Below, in pieces: positions 43,536 to 52,017 of a DNA stretch of 64,000 nucleotides (the first letter of the stretch is position 1; the number at the start of each line of letters is the position of its first letter). Made by a program: the position numbers and the translations under genes. The DNA comes from Mycobacterium paraense (GTDB taxonomy: Bacteria; Actinomycetota; Actinomycetes; Mycobacteriales; Mycobacteriaceae), in contig NZ_LQPM01000004.1 of NCBI RefSeq assembly GCF_002101815.1, positions 16,834-80,833 of the forward strand, read 5' to 3'. The notes beneath the pieces are model-generated. The model worked only from the letters and a program-made list of their open reading frames with translations. It searched no databases and was not told the origin of the DNA.

Positions 43536-43928
43536 ATGACCACCATTACCCCGATCTACACCGGAGTGGCCGCCCACATCGGCAAATACGCTGACGCCGT
43601 TGCGGTATCCGGTGGCGGCGGCACCCAGATTTTCGTCTCCGGCACGCCTGGACTGCGCGAAGACGGCACTTTGCCGGAGGACTTCACCGACGAAGCCCGG
43701 CAGTGCTGGGCCAACGTCGAAAGGGCGCTCGGTAAGGCCGGCGCCGCGCTGACCGACATTGTCTACATGCGCCAATGGGTCACCAGCCGCGACAATGCGT
43801 CCGCCTACCTGGCGGTCAGCAAAGAGCTCATCCGGCACGAACCCGCCGCGATGTTCAGCATCATCGACGGACTGGTATGGCCCAACATTCGCGTGGAAGT
43901 CGAAGCCACCGCCTTCGTGCCGGCATGA
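43536..43928 (+). CDS. RidA/YjgF family protein
   Basis: A 130-residue RidA-fold protein. The segments FVSGTPGLREDG, CWANVERALGKAGAALTDIVYMRQWV and PNIRVEVEATAFVP are typical; the canonical Arg of the imine-deaminase site is not in its usual RidA context, so this belongs to a divergent subgroup. RidA proteins hydrolyse reactive enamines, and the E. coli member becomes a chaperone after N-chlorination, which fits the oxidant theme. Its stop overlaps the nitroreductase start (ATGA). Confidence 0.83.
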   Translation: MTTITPIYTGVAAHIGKYADAVAVSGGGGTQIFVSGTPGLREDGTLPEDFTDEARQCWANVERALGKAGAALTDIVYMRQWVTSRDNASAYLAVSKELIRHEPAAMFSIIDGLVWPNIRVEVEATAFVPA

Positions 43929-44590
43929 GCGATTACCCCGTCGTCGACTTGTCCATCGACGCACTGCTGACCACGACGCGCTCGGTGCGCAGACGTCTCG
44001 ATCTGACCAGACCTGTTCCCATTGGGCTCATTCGAGAATGCCTCGAGATCGCGGTGCAGGCGCCGACGTCGGCCAACGTGCAGAACTGGAGCTTCATCGT
44101 CGTCACCGACGCCGAACAGCGTCGCGCGATCGGCGATTTGTACCGCCGCACATGGGATCTGATCGTCGCCTCGCCTTACGCGGTCGCCGATCGGTTCAAG
44201 GACGATCCCGCGCGCAATCGCGAGCAGCGCAAGGTGTCTGACAGCGCGGCGTATCTCGCCGAGCACATCGGCCAGGTCCCCGTCTTGATAATCCCGTGCG
44301 TCGAGGTGATCGACGGTGACGGCAGACTGACGGGCGAAAACGCCAACCAGTATTGGAGCTCGGTCATGCCCGCCGCGTGGAGTTACATGCTCGCCGCGCG
44401 TTCTCGGGGCTTGGGAACCACGTGGACCGGGGTGACGATCATGGCCGACGACGAGATGCGGGCCATTCTCGGGCTGCCCGACAACGTCTATCACGCCACG
44501 ACCATCCCCACCGCCTACTACACCGGCACGAGCTTCCGCCGTGCCAAACGGATTCCGCTCGACGACGTGTTGCATTTCGACCGGTGGTGA
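43925..44590 (+). CDS. Nitroreductase-family FMN oxidoreductase
   Basis: A 221-residue nitroreductase. FMN-binding features are RSVRRRLDLTRPVP near the start, APTSANVQNWSFIVV, and SSVMPAAWSYMLAARSRGLGTTWTG. Family enzymes reduce nitro groups, quinones or enones with NAD(P)H. The ATG overlaps the ridA stop, so the two are coupled. It is the last enzyme of the site 8 operon before the small acidic gene. Confidence 0.9.
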   Translation: MSDYPVVDLSIDALLTTTRSVRRRLDLTRPVPIGLIRECLEIAVQAPTSANVQNWSFIVVTDAEQRRAIGDLYRRTWDLIVASPYAVADRFKDDPARNREQRKVSDSAAYLAEHIGQVPVLIIPCVEVIDGDGRLTGENANQYWSSVMPAAWSYMLAARSRGLGTTWTGVTIMADDEMRAILGLPDNVYHATTIPTAYYTGTSFRRAKRIPLDDVLHFDRW

Positions 44591-44615
44591 GCGGATGAGT
44601 TGCAAGGAGGAAAAG

Positions 44616-44834
44616 ATGAACGGCGATTACCACCCGGACCCCGACGACATCGGGGGTACCAGCGAATCCCTCAATTCCGATGACGTCTCCCATGACGACG
44701 ACAACATCGTGCTCGACGCCGCCAACCGCTGGATCTCAGTCGCTGAGCATCAGGACGCCGACGGGCGTGACGCGAGCATCAGCCGCGACATCGACGCCCT
44801 GGTGCAGCTGAAGCGCTTGAGAAAAGCGCTCTAA
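44616..44834 (+). CDS. Small acidic hypothetical protein
   Basis: A 72-residue acidic protein. ATG 44616 has AAGGAGG five bases upstream; an ATG at 44595 has none. The first 35 residues are Asp/Ser-rich and probably disordered, followed by an amphipathic helix (DAANRWISVAEHQ, SRDIDALVQLKRLRKAL). I do not recognise it. It is 25 bases after the nitroreductase, so it is the terminal gene of the operon or the head of the transporter group. Confidence 0.6.
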   Translation: MNGDYHPDPDDIGGTSESLNSDDVSHDDDNIVLDAANRWISVAEHQDADGRDASISRDIDALVQLKRLRKAL

Positions 44835-44905
44835 GTAACGCCAATGATCGCCGCGCGCAACGCGTCTGGCGCCCACCCATTGGCGCACGCTGAACGGCGA
44901 CGGCA

Positions 44906-46369
44906 GTGACGTTGCGCGATGCGGCGCCGACCAGCCGCGCGATGGTGGTCGCGGTGATGGTGTCAATGGTCGCGTTCCTCGACTCCACCGTGGTCAACCT
45001 GGCGTTGCCGGCCACCGAGCATGACCTCGGCGGCGGGCTGGCGCTACAGCAATGGATCGTCGACGGCTACCTCCTGGCGATGGCGGCCGCGATTCTACCC
45101 GGCGGGTCCATCTCTGACCTGTTCGGGCGCGTTCCGGTTATGCGGTTCGGGCTCTTAGCTTTTGGGATGGGCTCCGTTCTGGCGGCGGTGGCGATCTCGC
45201 CGCCGATGCTGATCGTCGCGCGCCTAATCCAGGGCCTGGGTGCGGCATTCCTCGTGCCCGGTTCACTGGCGCTGATCAACACGGTGTTCGACAAAGCGCA
45301 CCAGTCGGCGGCGATCGGCGTCTGGACCGGGTGGACCGGAACCGCCTTTGCCTTGGGCCCGTTGCTGGGCGGAATGGCCGTCGATTTCCTGGGTTGGCGT
45401 TGGATTTTCGTGATGTCCGCGATCCCCATGGCAGTCGGATATGCGCTGACCTTCTGGCTGTGTCCGATGCGGGGTCGGGTCGAGGGCGCCCGCGTCGATG
45501 CTGTGGGTGTGGGTCTATCGGCGGTAGGGCTCGCCGCGACCGTGTACGCGCTGATCGAATCGCAATGCGACGGCTGGACCGCCCCGATAGTCATCACACC
45601 GTTGGTGACTGGAATGGCCGCGCTGGCCGGCTTCGTAAGCTGGCAGCGCCGCAGCAAGCACCCGATGCTTCCGTTGCCGCTGTTCACCTTTCGCAATTTC
45701 GCTGCCGCAAACCTCGTCACCGCATTCGTCTACGGCGCGTTGACCCTGGGTTCGCTGGCCATCACGCTCTACACCCAAGAAGTCGGCGGCTACTCAGCCA
45801 CCGCGGCCGGACTGGCCACCCTGCCGATCCCGGCGCTGTCGTTCGCGTTCGCCCGTCATGTCGGCCGCGTCGCCGCGCGGGCGGGACCACGCGCGTTCCT
45901 GATCGCTGGCCCCGCCCTGGCGGGGATCGGGCTGCTGCTGATTCGTCCAAAACCCACTGGATTCCACGCAATCATCGACCTCGTCCCCGGCATGACCGTG
46001 CTGGCCATCGGACTGGTTGCGACGATCACACCGCTGACGTCGGTAACGCTTGCCTCGGTGCCAACCGAATACAGCGGCCTGGCGTCGGCGGTCAACAATG
46101 CCGTTTCGCGGCTGGCCGCGCTGATGTCCATCGGGTTTCTGGGCCTGATCAGCGCCGGCGCCGCGAGCGCCGCCGGGTTCGCCCACGTGTTAGAGGTGAG
46201 CGCCGCACTATTCGTCCTGGGCGCGTTGTGCGCCGCGCTGTTGATAAGGAATGTTCCTGCCGGGCGCCAACAGGTGCCCTGCGACATCGCGGCGTTGTGC
46301 CGCGACCGGCCCGGTGTGCTACCGGCCCTGGCCAGCAGCCCTTCGGCCGCGACCGAACATCGGTACTGA
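44906..46369 (+). CDS. MFS drug transporter, DHA2 (14-TM) family
   Basis: A 487-residue transporter with about 14 hydrophobic segments. The first has MVSMVAFLDSTVVNLALPA, the motif-C region of the DHA2 family, followed by LQQWIVDGYLLAMAAAILPGGSISDLFGR, whose GRVPVMRFG is motif A. Such pumps use the proton gradient to expel drugs or dyes. The start is GTG 44906; internal ATG codons are possible. It lies 71 bases after the small acidic gene. Together with the oxidoreductases it may remove modified toxic compounds. Confidence 0.88.
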   Translation: MTLRDAAPTSRAMVVAVMVSMVAFLDSTVVNLALPATEHDLGGGLALQQWIVDGYLLAMAAAILPGGSISDLFGRVPVMRFGLLAFGMGSVLAAVAISPPMLIVARLIQGLGAAFLVPGSLALINTVFDKAHQSAAIGVWTGWTGTAFALGPLLGGMAVDFLGWRWIFVMSAIPMAVGYALTFWLCPMRGRVEGARVDAVGVGLSAVGLAATVYALIESQCDGWTAPIVITPLVTGMAALAGFVSWQRRSKHPMLPLPLFTFRNFAAANLVTAFVYGALTLGSLAITLYTQEVGGYSATAAGLATLPIPALSFAFARHVGRVAARAGPRAFLIAGPALAGIGLLLIRPKPTGFHAIIDLVPGMTVLAIGLVATITPLTSVTLASVPTEYSGLASAVNNAVSRLAALMSIGFLGLISAGAASAAGFAHVLEVSAALFVLGALCAALLIRNVPAGRQQVPCDIAALCRDRPGVLPALASSPSAATEHRY

Positions 46370-46524
46370 TGGAAAGCACTGCAACCGAGCGGTTTGACGC
46401 CGGCGAGATGGACGCTGCTCGGGCAGCGCCTGGGGCTGACGGCCACCGCGGGAATCAACTCGACCGCAATCGCGTTTGGGAATCCCGTGTCAGCAGATTT
46501 GAGAGCCGGTAGGCGGGAGGCACG

Positions 46525-46950
46525 GTGTTGAGGCTTCTCAGGCGTGCGTGGGTTCCGCTGGTGGTGGTCGTGGCACTGATTATTGGTGGCGTCGCAGTGT
46601 CCCGCCTGCATGGCGTCTTCCCAGGGCCCGGCGTGGCGAAGCCCGATCCGCGGGACGCGACGCCGCCGTACGCGGCGAAGACCGCGGTCTACGAAATCCT
46701 GGGACCCCCCGGGACGACCGGCGTCGTCAACTGGATGGATGCCGACGCGCAACCGCAGAAGGCGAGTTTCACCACGTTGCCGTGGTCGCAGACCATCGTC
46801 GCCGAGATGCCCGGCATCTTCGCCTACGTCGTTGCGCAAGGTGACAGCCCCTCCATCGGCTGCCGGATCACCGTCGACGGCAAATTGGTCGATCAACACC
46901 AGGTCAATACGCGTGATGCGCAGGTTTCCTGTTTGGACAAATCCGCATGA
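46525..46950 (+). CDS. MmpS family membrane protein
   Basis: A 141-residue MmpS-type protein: one N-terminal membrane anchor (RAWVPLVVVVALIIGGVAVSRL) and an external beta domain with VYEILGPPGTTGVVNWMDAD, GCRITVDGKLVDQH and a Cys pair (IGC...VSC). It assists the MmpL transporter that follows, with which it overlaps by four bases. The start is GTG 46525 after GGGAGG. MmpS/MmpL pairs export lipids, siderophores or drugs. Confidence 0.9.
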   Translation: MLRLLRRAWVPLVVVVALIIGGVAVSRLHGVFPGPGVAKPDPRDATPPYAAKTAVYEILGPPGTTGVVNWMDADAQPQKASFTTLPWSQTIVAEMPGIFAYVVAQGDSPSIGCRITVDGKLVDQHQVNTRDAQVSCLDKSA

Positions 46951-49898
46951 CCGACGACACCATGACCGACGACGCCAGCGACACGGACGAAATCCCCGTC
47001 GCCCAGCCCGCCGGCGTCGAGCGGAGACCCCGTGTGGCCCGCACCATCCGGATCCTGGCGCTGCCGATCGTCGTGTTTTGGCTGCTGATCGCGGTCGGCG
47101 TCAACGTCTTCGTCCCGCAGTTGGAGAAGGTTGCCGAGGACGTCTCGGTGCCACTTTCGCCCTCCGATGCGCCTTCGGTGACGGGGATGAAGCACATCGG
47201 GGAGAAATTCAAGGAGTACGACTCCGACAACCTCGTCCTGGTGACCCTGGTCGGTGACAAGCCTCTTGGCGAGGACGCTCACCGGTATTACGCCGATCTG
47301 GTCAAGAAGCTGAAGCAGGACACCGAACACGTCGAGCATGCGCTGGACTTCTGGGGGCAGCGATTCACGGCCTCAGGTGTCGAGAGCTACGACCACAAGG
47401 CGGCCTACGTTCAGGTCAACCTGCGCGGTGACCAGGGTGGCGCCGTCGGCGACAAGTCGGTCGACTCGGTTCGCAAGATCGTCGAGGACTCGAAGCCGCC
47501 GCCCGGGGTGAAGGCCTACGTGGCGGGCCAGGGAGCCCTGACCGACGACACGATCGTCGTGGGCAACGCAAGCCTGTTCAAGATGACGATCATCACCATC
47601 ATCATCATCGCGATCATGCTGATGTTCGTCTATCGGTCGATCGGCACTGTGCTGCTCACGATGGTGATTCTGTTCGTCGGGCTGGCCACCGGGCGAGGCG
47701 TGGTCGCACTGCTGGGCGCAACCGGCATCATGGGGCTCTCGACCTTCGCCGTCAACCTGCTCACGGCGCTGGCTATCGCGGCCGGCACGGACTACGCGAT
47801 ATTCATGGTCGGCCGCTACCAGGAAGCCCGGGAACGGGGACTGGACCGCGAAGCCGCCTACTACGACACCTTCGCCGGTGTCAGCAAGGTGGTGCTTGGC
47901 TCGGGCCTGACGATCGTCGGGGCGCTGGCCTGTCTGAAATTCACTCGGCTGCCCTACTTCAGTTCGCTGGCGTTTCCGTGCGCTCTCGGTCTGCTGGTCG
48001 TGGTGGCCGCGGGAGTGACGCTGACGCCGGCGCTGATCGTGGTCGCCAGCCGCTTCGGTCTGTTCGACCCGAAGCGAAAGTTCAACTACACACGCTGGCG
48101 CCGATTGGCGACGGCCATCGTGCGTTGGCCGGCGCCCATTCTCGCTACTTCCGTCATCCTGGCGATCGTCGGCGCCATCGGCTTGATGGGCTTCAACCCC
48201 CGCTACAACGACCTGTACTACCTGCCGCACAGCGCTTCCTCGATCCGCGCCTACGACGCGGCAGATCAACACTTCACCCAGGCCCGATTGAATCCGGACC
48301 TGCTGATGATCGAATCGGACCACGATCTGCGCAATCCGACCGACATGCTCGTGCTGGACAAGATCGCCGGAGCCATCTTTCATGTGCCGGGCATCGAACG
48401 GGTGCAAAGCATCACCAGGCCACTGGGCCCGCCGATTCAAGACGGATCCGTGCCGTTCCAGCTCAGCGTGCAAAGCGCACCGATCCGGGACAACCTGAGC
48501 TACCTGAAGGACCGCATCGCCGACATCAAAAAGATCACCGGCTTCCTCGACACCCAGATCAGCCTGTTGGAGCGCCAGTACGCGGTGACCCAGAGGCTCG
48601 CGGACGCCGCCGAGGACAGCTCGAAAACCACGGGGGAGACGGCGGCCATCACAGACGAAATCCGGGACCACATCGCGGATTTCGACGACTTCTGGAGGCC
48701 GATTCGCAGCTACTTCTATTGGGAGAAGCACTGCTTCGACATCCCGATCTGCTGGTCGCTGCGAAGCCTGTTCGACGCCCTCGACGGGTTCGACCAGCTG
48801 GCCGAAAAGTTCCACGCCCTCACCGGCGACCTCAACAACACGGCCACAGCGACGCGCGAATTGCTGGCGATCATCCCCGAGAATATCGCCGTCACCAAGG
48901 CGATCCGGGACACGACGCTGACCATTTACAGCTCGTTCGACAGCCTGATCGATCAGTTTGACCGGCTGACCGACACGAGCGCCGTGATGGGCAAGTCCTT
49001 CAACAACTCTCAGGTGGAAAGCCTGTTTTACCTGCCGCCCGAGATCTTCCAGAACCCGGACTTCCTGCTGGGGTTGAGCTTGATGGTGTCGCCGGACGGC
49101 AAGGCCGCTCGCTTCATCATCACTCACTCAGTGGACCCGGCGACGACGCAGGGAATCGCGTCGGTCGACAAGGAGCGCCAAGCGGCCAAGGAGGCGGTGA
49201 AACTCACCTCGCTGCAGAACGCCGACATCTACCTCGGCGGCACGGCCGCCACGTTTTACGACATCGCCAACGGCGCCAAGTACGACCTGATGATCGCCGG
49301 GGTGGCCTCGATCGTGCTCATCTTCATCATCATGGTGATCGTCACCCGCGCCTTGGTCGCTGCCGGCGTGATCGTCGGCACGATCGTGATGTCGCTGGGA
49401 GCCGCCTTCGGGTTCTCGACACTGATCTGGCAGCACCTGCTTAACTTCCAGTTGCACTGGGTGGCAACCGAATTCGCGTTGATCGTGCTCTTGGCGGTCG
49501 GGTCGGATTACAACCTGATGCTCGTGTCCCGCATCGAGGAAGAGATCGGAGCCGGGCTGAAAACAGGACTCATCCGCGGCATGGGTCTCACCGGCCCCGT
49601 CGTGACCGCGGCCGGTCTGGTGTTCGCCGTCACCATGGCCACGATGATCACCAGTGACCTTCGGGCGATCGGCCAATTCGGCACGACGATCGGCATCGGC
49701 CTGATGTTCGACACCTTCGTTGTGCGATCGCTCATCACGCCATCGATCATGACGATCATGGGGCGCTGGTTCTGGTGGCCGAAGCGGGTACGGGTCCGCC
49801 CGGCCAGCCAGATGCTTCGGTCCGTCGGACCGCGCCCGCTGGTTCGCGCGCTGCTGCACCAACCGCGGCACGCCGCCCCGCGGGAGTCGCCGACGTAG
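46947..49898 (+). CDS. MmpL family RND transporter
   Basis: A 983-residue RND transporter with an N-terminal membrane helix (RILALPIVVFWLLIAVGVNVF), a first outer domain, a five-helix bundle containing the proton-relay AAGTDYAIFMVGRYQEARERG, a large second outer domain (about residues 400-760) and a second bundle with LLAVGSDYNLMLVSRIEEE. The Asp-Tyr pairs are the MmpL energy-coupling residues. ATG 46947 overlaps the mmpS stop; an ATG six codons later is possible. The substrate cannot be told; it is not obviously MmpL3. Confidence 0.93.
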   Translation: MTDDTMTDDASDTDEIPVAQPAGVERRPRVARTIRILALPIVVFWLLIAVGVNVFVPQLEKVAEDVSVPLSPSDAPSVTGMKHIGEKFKEYDSDNLVLVTLVGDKPLGEDAHRYYADLVKKLKQDTEHVEHALDFWGQRFTASGVESYDHKAAYVQVNLRGDQGGAVGDKSVDSVRKIVEDSKPPPGVKAYVAGQGALTDDTIVVGNASLFKMTIITIIIIAIMLMFVYRSIGTVLLTMVILFVGLATGRGVVALLGATGIMGLSTFAVNLLTALAIAAGTDYAIFMVGRYQEARERGLDREAAYYDTFAGVSKVVLGSGLTIVGALACLKFTRLPYFSSLAFPCALGLLVVVAAGVTLTPALIVVASRFGLFDPKRKFNYTRWRRLATAIVRWPAPILATSVILAIVGAIGLMGFNPRYNDLYYLPHSASSIRAYDAADQHFTQARLNPDLLMIESDHDLRNPTDMLVLDKIAGAIFHVPGIERVQSITRPLGPPIQDGSVPFQLSVQSAPIRDNLSYLKDRIADIKKITGFLDTQISLLERQYAVTQRLADAAEDSSKTTGETAAITDEIRDHIADFDDFWRPIRSYFYWEKHCFDIPICWSLRSLFDALDGFDQLAEKFHALTGDLNNTATATRELLAIIPENIAVTKAIRDTTLTIYSSFDSLIDQFDRLTDTSAVMGKSFNNSQVESLFYLPPEIFQNPDFLLGLSLMVSPDGKAARFIITHSVDPATTQGIASVDKERQAAKEAVKLTSLQNADIYLGGTAATFYDIANGAKYDLMIAGVASIVLIFIIMVIVTRALVAAGVIVGTIVMSLGAAFGFSTLIWQHLLNFQLHWVATEFALIVLLAVGSDYNLMLVSRIEEEIGAGLKTGLIRGMGLTGPVVTAAGLVFAVTMATMITSDLRAIGQFGTTIGIGLMFDTFVVRSLITPSIMTIMGRWFWWPKRVRVRPASQMLRSVGPRPLVRALLHQPRHAAPRESPT

Positions 49899-49996
49899 TA
49901 TCCGGCACGGTTCGCGCCGCCGATTGCGGATTTGCGGGATTGTTCGTCCAGCTAACGACAGCACCGATTTGGATCAATCGCGCGTACCCTGAGCCT

Positions 49997-50215
49997 ATGG
50001 TCAAGACCAAGACCTGCGTGCATTGCGGCCACACGTTTCATCCGGACGACCGACAGCGCGACCTGTCGGATCCGGACTGGCTTCCGGCCGCATCGGTCTA
50101 TTGCTCGCATGATTGCAGCGACCGATTCCATTGCGATCTGGGGCATACCTGCTCCGCCCACGCGAAAGAGAAGGCTCGGCGGGAAGCCGCCAAAGCGGCA
50201 CACTCCTCAACGTAG
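49997..50215 (+). CDS. Small zinc-binding (Cys/His-rich) protein
   Basis: A 72-residue protein with TCVHCGHTFHPDD, then SVYCSHDCSDRFHC and LGHTCSAH: two CxxC-type knuckles plus further Cys and His, so one or two zinc ions are likely. It lies 98 bases downstream of mmpL with its own ATG. The tail AKEKARREAAKAA is a charged helix. No family name is certain; nucleic-acid or protein binding are both possible. Confidence 0.6.
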   Translation: MVKTKTCVHCGHTFHPDDRQRDLSDPDWLPAASVYCSHDCSDRFHCDLGHTCSAHAKEKARREAAKAAHSST

Positions 50216-50241
50216 GCCGGTCGGCGTCGATTCAGCACGAC

Positions 50242-50283
50242 TCACCCGGGTGAACGGGTGGTTGGGGTGATGACAGCTCACCC
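50242..50283 (+). promoter_or_regulatory. GGGTGA bipartite element, site 9
   Basis: TCACCCGGGTGA (50242-50253), 11 nt, then GGGTGA-N7-TCACCC (50265-50283). The similarity to site 10 continues downstream through GGCTGCAGTCT and GGTACGACTAG. It is 96 bases before the NTF2-like gene. Confidence 0.82.
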
Positions 50284-50379
50284 TGGCTGGCTGCAGTCTC
50301 GGTACGACTAGGCGAGATTGTTGCCCGTTTGTGGGCGCTGGAAAGCGGCTGCCGAACCGGATAGACAGGGATCGAGAAA

Positions 50380-50760
50380 TTGAACGACATCAACCAGCGT
50401 GCCGAAGATCTGGCGATTCTCGAGAAGCTGAACAACGACTACGTTCACTCCGACCAATTCAACGATGTCAAGCGTTTCAGCGAGTTTCTCGCCGAGGACT
50501 TCATCGTGCAAACCCCGGGCGTCACCCGGAACCGCGCAGAGTTCCTGGACTACATCGCCAAGCCGCGTCCCTTCAAGGATCTCGCCGTGCACGACGTCAA
50601 CATCCGCATCCTCAGCGACGTCGCTTTGATCCACGCCCGCGCCACGTACACCATGCTCGACGATGGAGCGGAGCAAGAAGCCCTGTACACGGACACCTAC
50701 CAGAAGCGTGATGGCACCTGGGTCTGCGTCGCAGCCTGTGCGATCGCTCCGGGTGCTTAA
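50380..50760 (+). CDS. NTF2-like (DUF4440/SnoaL) protein
   Basis: A 126-residue NTF2-fold protein. It has the N-terminal helix LAILEKLNNDYVHSDQFNDVKRFSEFLAEDFIVQTPG and the strands VHDVNIRILSDVALIHARATYT and YTDTYQKRDGTWVCVAAC. The limonene-hydrolase triad is absent. The start is TTG 50380, with AGGGATCGAG upstream. Such proteins are often accessory isomerases, hydrolases or binding proteins. It is the first gene after site 9; the LLM oxidoreductase follows after 117 bases. Confidence 0.75.
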   Translation: MNDINQRAEDLAILEKLNNDYVHSDQFNDVKRFSEFLAEDFIVQTPGVTRNRAEFLDYIAKPRPFKDLAVHDVNIRILSDVALIHARATYTMLDDGAEQEALYTDTYQKRDGTWVCVAACAIAPGA

Positions 50761-50877
50761 CCCGGCTACTCGCATGCTCAAGCCAGGGTTCTTCGGCATC
50801 CCCGGTCACGGCGAGATCGGCGGCAGTCAAAGGGCTTCCGATCAAGTCGAGTAGATGGGAACAGGCCAGCCCGGCCA

Positions 50878-51810
50878 GTGATTGGACCTGTCGTGCCGAC
50901 CGGAATAGTGTTGTTCCCCAATCCGAAAGCAATCAACGTCGTCGACGACGTGGTGGCGCAGGCAGGCCGCGCGTATTCCCTCGGCGTCCGCCAGGTCTGG
51001 CTGGGCCAGCGATTCGATCACGACGCAATCACGCTCGCCGCTGTGGTCGGTGCGGCAGTACCGGGCCTTGGCGTCGGCACGGCGGTGGTGCCGATCAACC
51101 CGCGTCACCCGCTGGTCATGGCGTCACTGGCCCAGACCGCGCAGGCCGCATCGCACGGAAACTTCAGCCTTGGTCTCGGATTGGGCGCGCACCAGCCGGA
51201 GGGGCAGGCCTTCCGAACGTCGTGGCCCAACACGATCACTCGCCTTCGCGAGCACTTGACGGTGCTGAGGTCCATCTTCGATACCGGAGCGGTGGACTTC
51301 AGCGGCGACGAGATCAGCGCACACCCCGGGTGGCCGGTGCGGGTTGCCGGGGGCACGCCCGTTCCGGTGTATGTGGCCGCGATGGGCCCAAAGGCGTTGC
51401 AGGTCGCGGGCGAGCTGGCCGACGGCACGCTGCCGTACCTCGCCGGTCCGCGGACGATCGCAGAGTTCATCGAACCGGCCATCGCGAAGGCGGCCGGCGA
51501 CGCCGGGCGGCCGAAACCAAGGATCATCGCGCAGGTTCCGGCACTCGTGTCCGACGACGTCGATGCGGCAAAGAGTTTCGCGGCCGAGCGGTTGAGCTTC
51601 TACGAGGCCATCCCGTCTTATCAGAAGGTGATTGCGCGCGAGGGCGTTGCCGGCGCCGCAGACCTTGCCGCAGTGGGTTCAGCGGAATCGGTCAGGCGTC
51701 AGCTTCAAGGCTATCTGGATGCCGGCGCGACTGATGTCGTGCTGAGCGCGCTGGGCTGGGCGGACGACGCCGTGGCCGAAGAACTTTGGGCTGTCGCAAC
51801 CTCGCTTTGA
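50878..51810 (+). CDS. Luciferase-like (F420-dependent type) oxidoreductase
   Basis: A 310-residue luciferase-like monooxygenase-fold protein. The barrel begins TGIVLFPNP and has LGVRQVWLGQRFDHDAITLAA, GVGTAVVPINPRHPLVMASLAQTAQ, SLGLGLGAHQPEGQAF and PVYVAAMGPKALQVAGELADGTLP; these match the mycobacterial F420-dependent subgroup. GTG 50878 is the likely start, with GTG 50893 possible. It may reduce an unsaturated or quinone substrate with reduced F420. It sits between sites 9 and 10 and is probably co-transcribed with the NTF2-like gene. Confidence 0.82.
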   Translation: MIGPVVPTGIVLFPNPKAINVVDDVVAQAGRAYSLGVRQVWLGQRFDHDAITLAAVVGAAVPGLGVGTAVVPINPRHPLVMASLAQTAQAASHGNFSLGLGLGAHQPEGQAFRTSWPNTITRLREHLTVLRSIFDTGAVDFSGDEISAHPGWPVRVAGGTPVPVYVAAMGPKALQVAGELADGTLPYLAGPRTIAEFIEPAIAKAAGDAGRPKPRIIAQVPALVSDDVDAAKSFAAERLSFYEAIPSYQKVIAREGVAGAADLAAVGSAESVRRQLQGYLDAGATDVVLSALGWADDAVAEELWAVATSL

Positions 51811-51865
51811 CCGACGCTCTGACCGACCAGCGATCCATCCACCGTTCGGCTCACGGTCGCGCTCC

Positions 51866-51907
51866 TCACCCGGGTGAATAGGTGGTTGGGGTGATGACGG
51901 CTCACCC
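51866..51907 (+). promoter_or_regulatory. GGGTGA bipartite element, site 10
   Basis: TCACCCGGGTGA (51866-51877), 11 nt, then GGGTGA-N7-TCACCC (51889-51907), both perfect. It is 110 bases before the second SDR gene; downstream flanking bases match site 9. Confidence 0.82.
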
Positions 51908-52017
51908 CACCCGGCTGCAGTCTGGGTACGACTAGATCCGGGTGGCATCGGCATCGCCGCTTACCAAGCACTGCGGTCCAGCCGGAGCCGTGAGAAGACG
52001 AGGAAGGCGCCCGGTAA

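Noticed and set aside
47373..49127. 584-residue minus-strand frame opposite mmpL
   Set aside because: Composition (Arg, Asp, Val, His) is that of an antisense shadow; the mmpL frame is clearly the coding one.
22263..51907. Box B as a cAMP-receptor (CRP) site
   Set aside because: GTGA...TCAC resembles CRP, but the spacing is N7, not N6, and the outer GG/CC and box A are not part of a CRP site.
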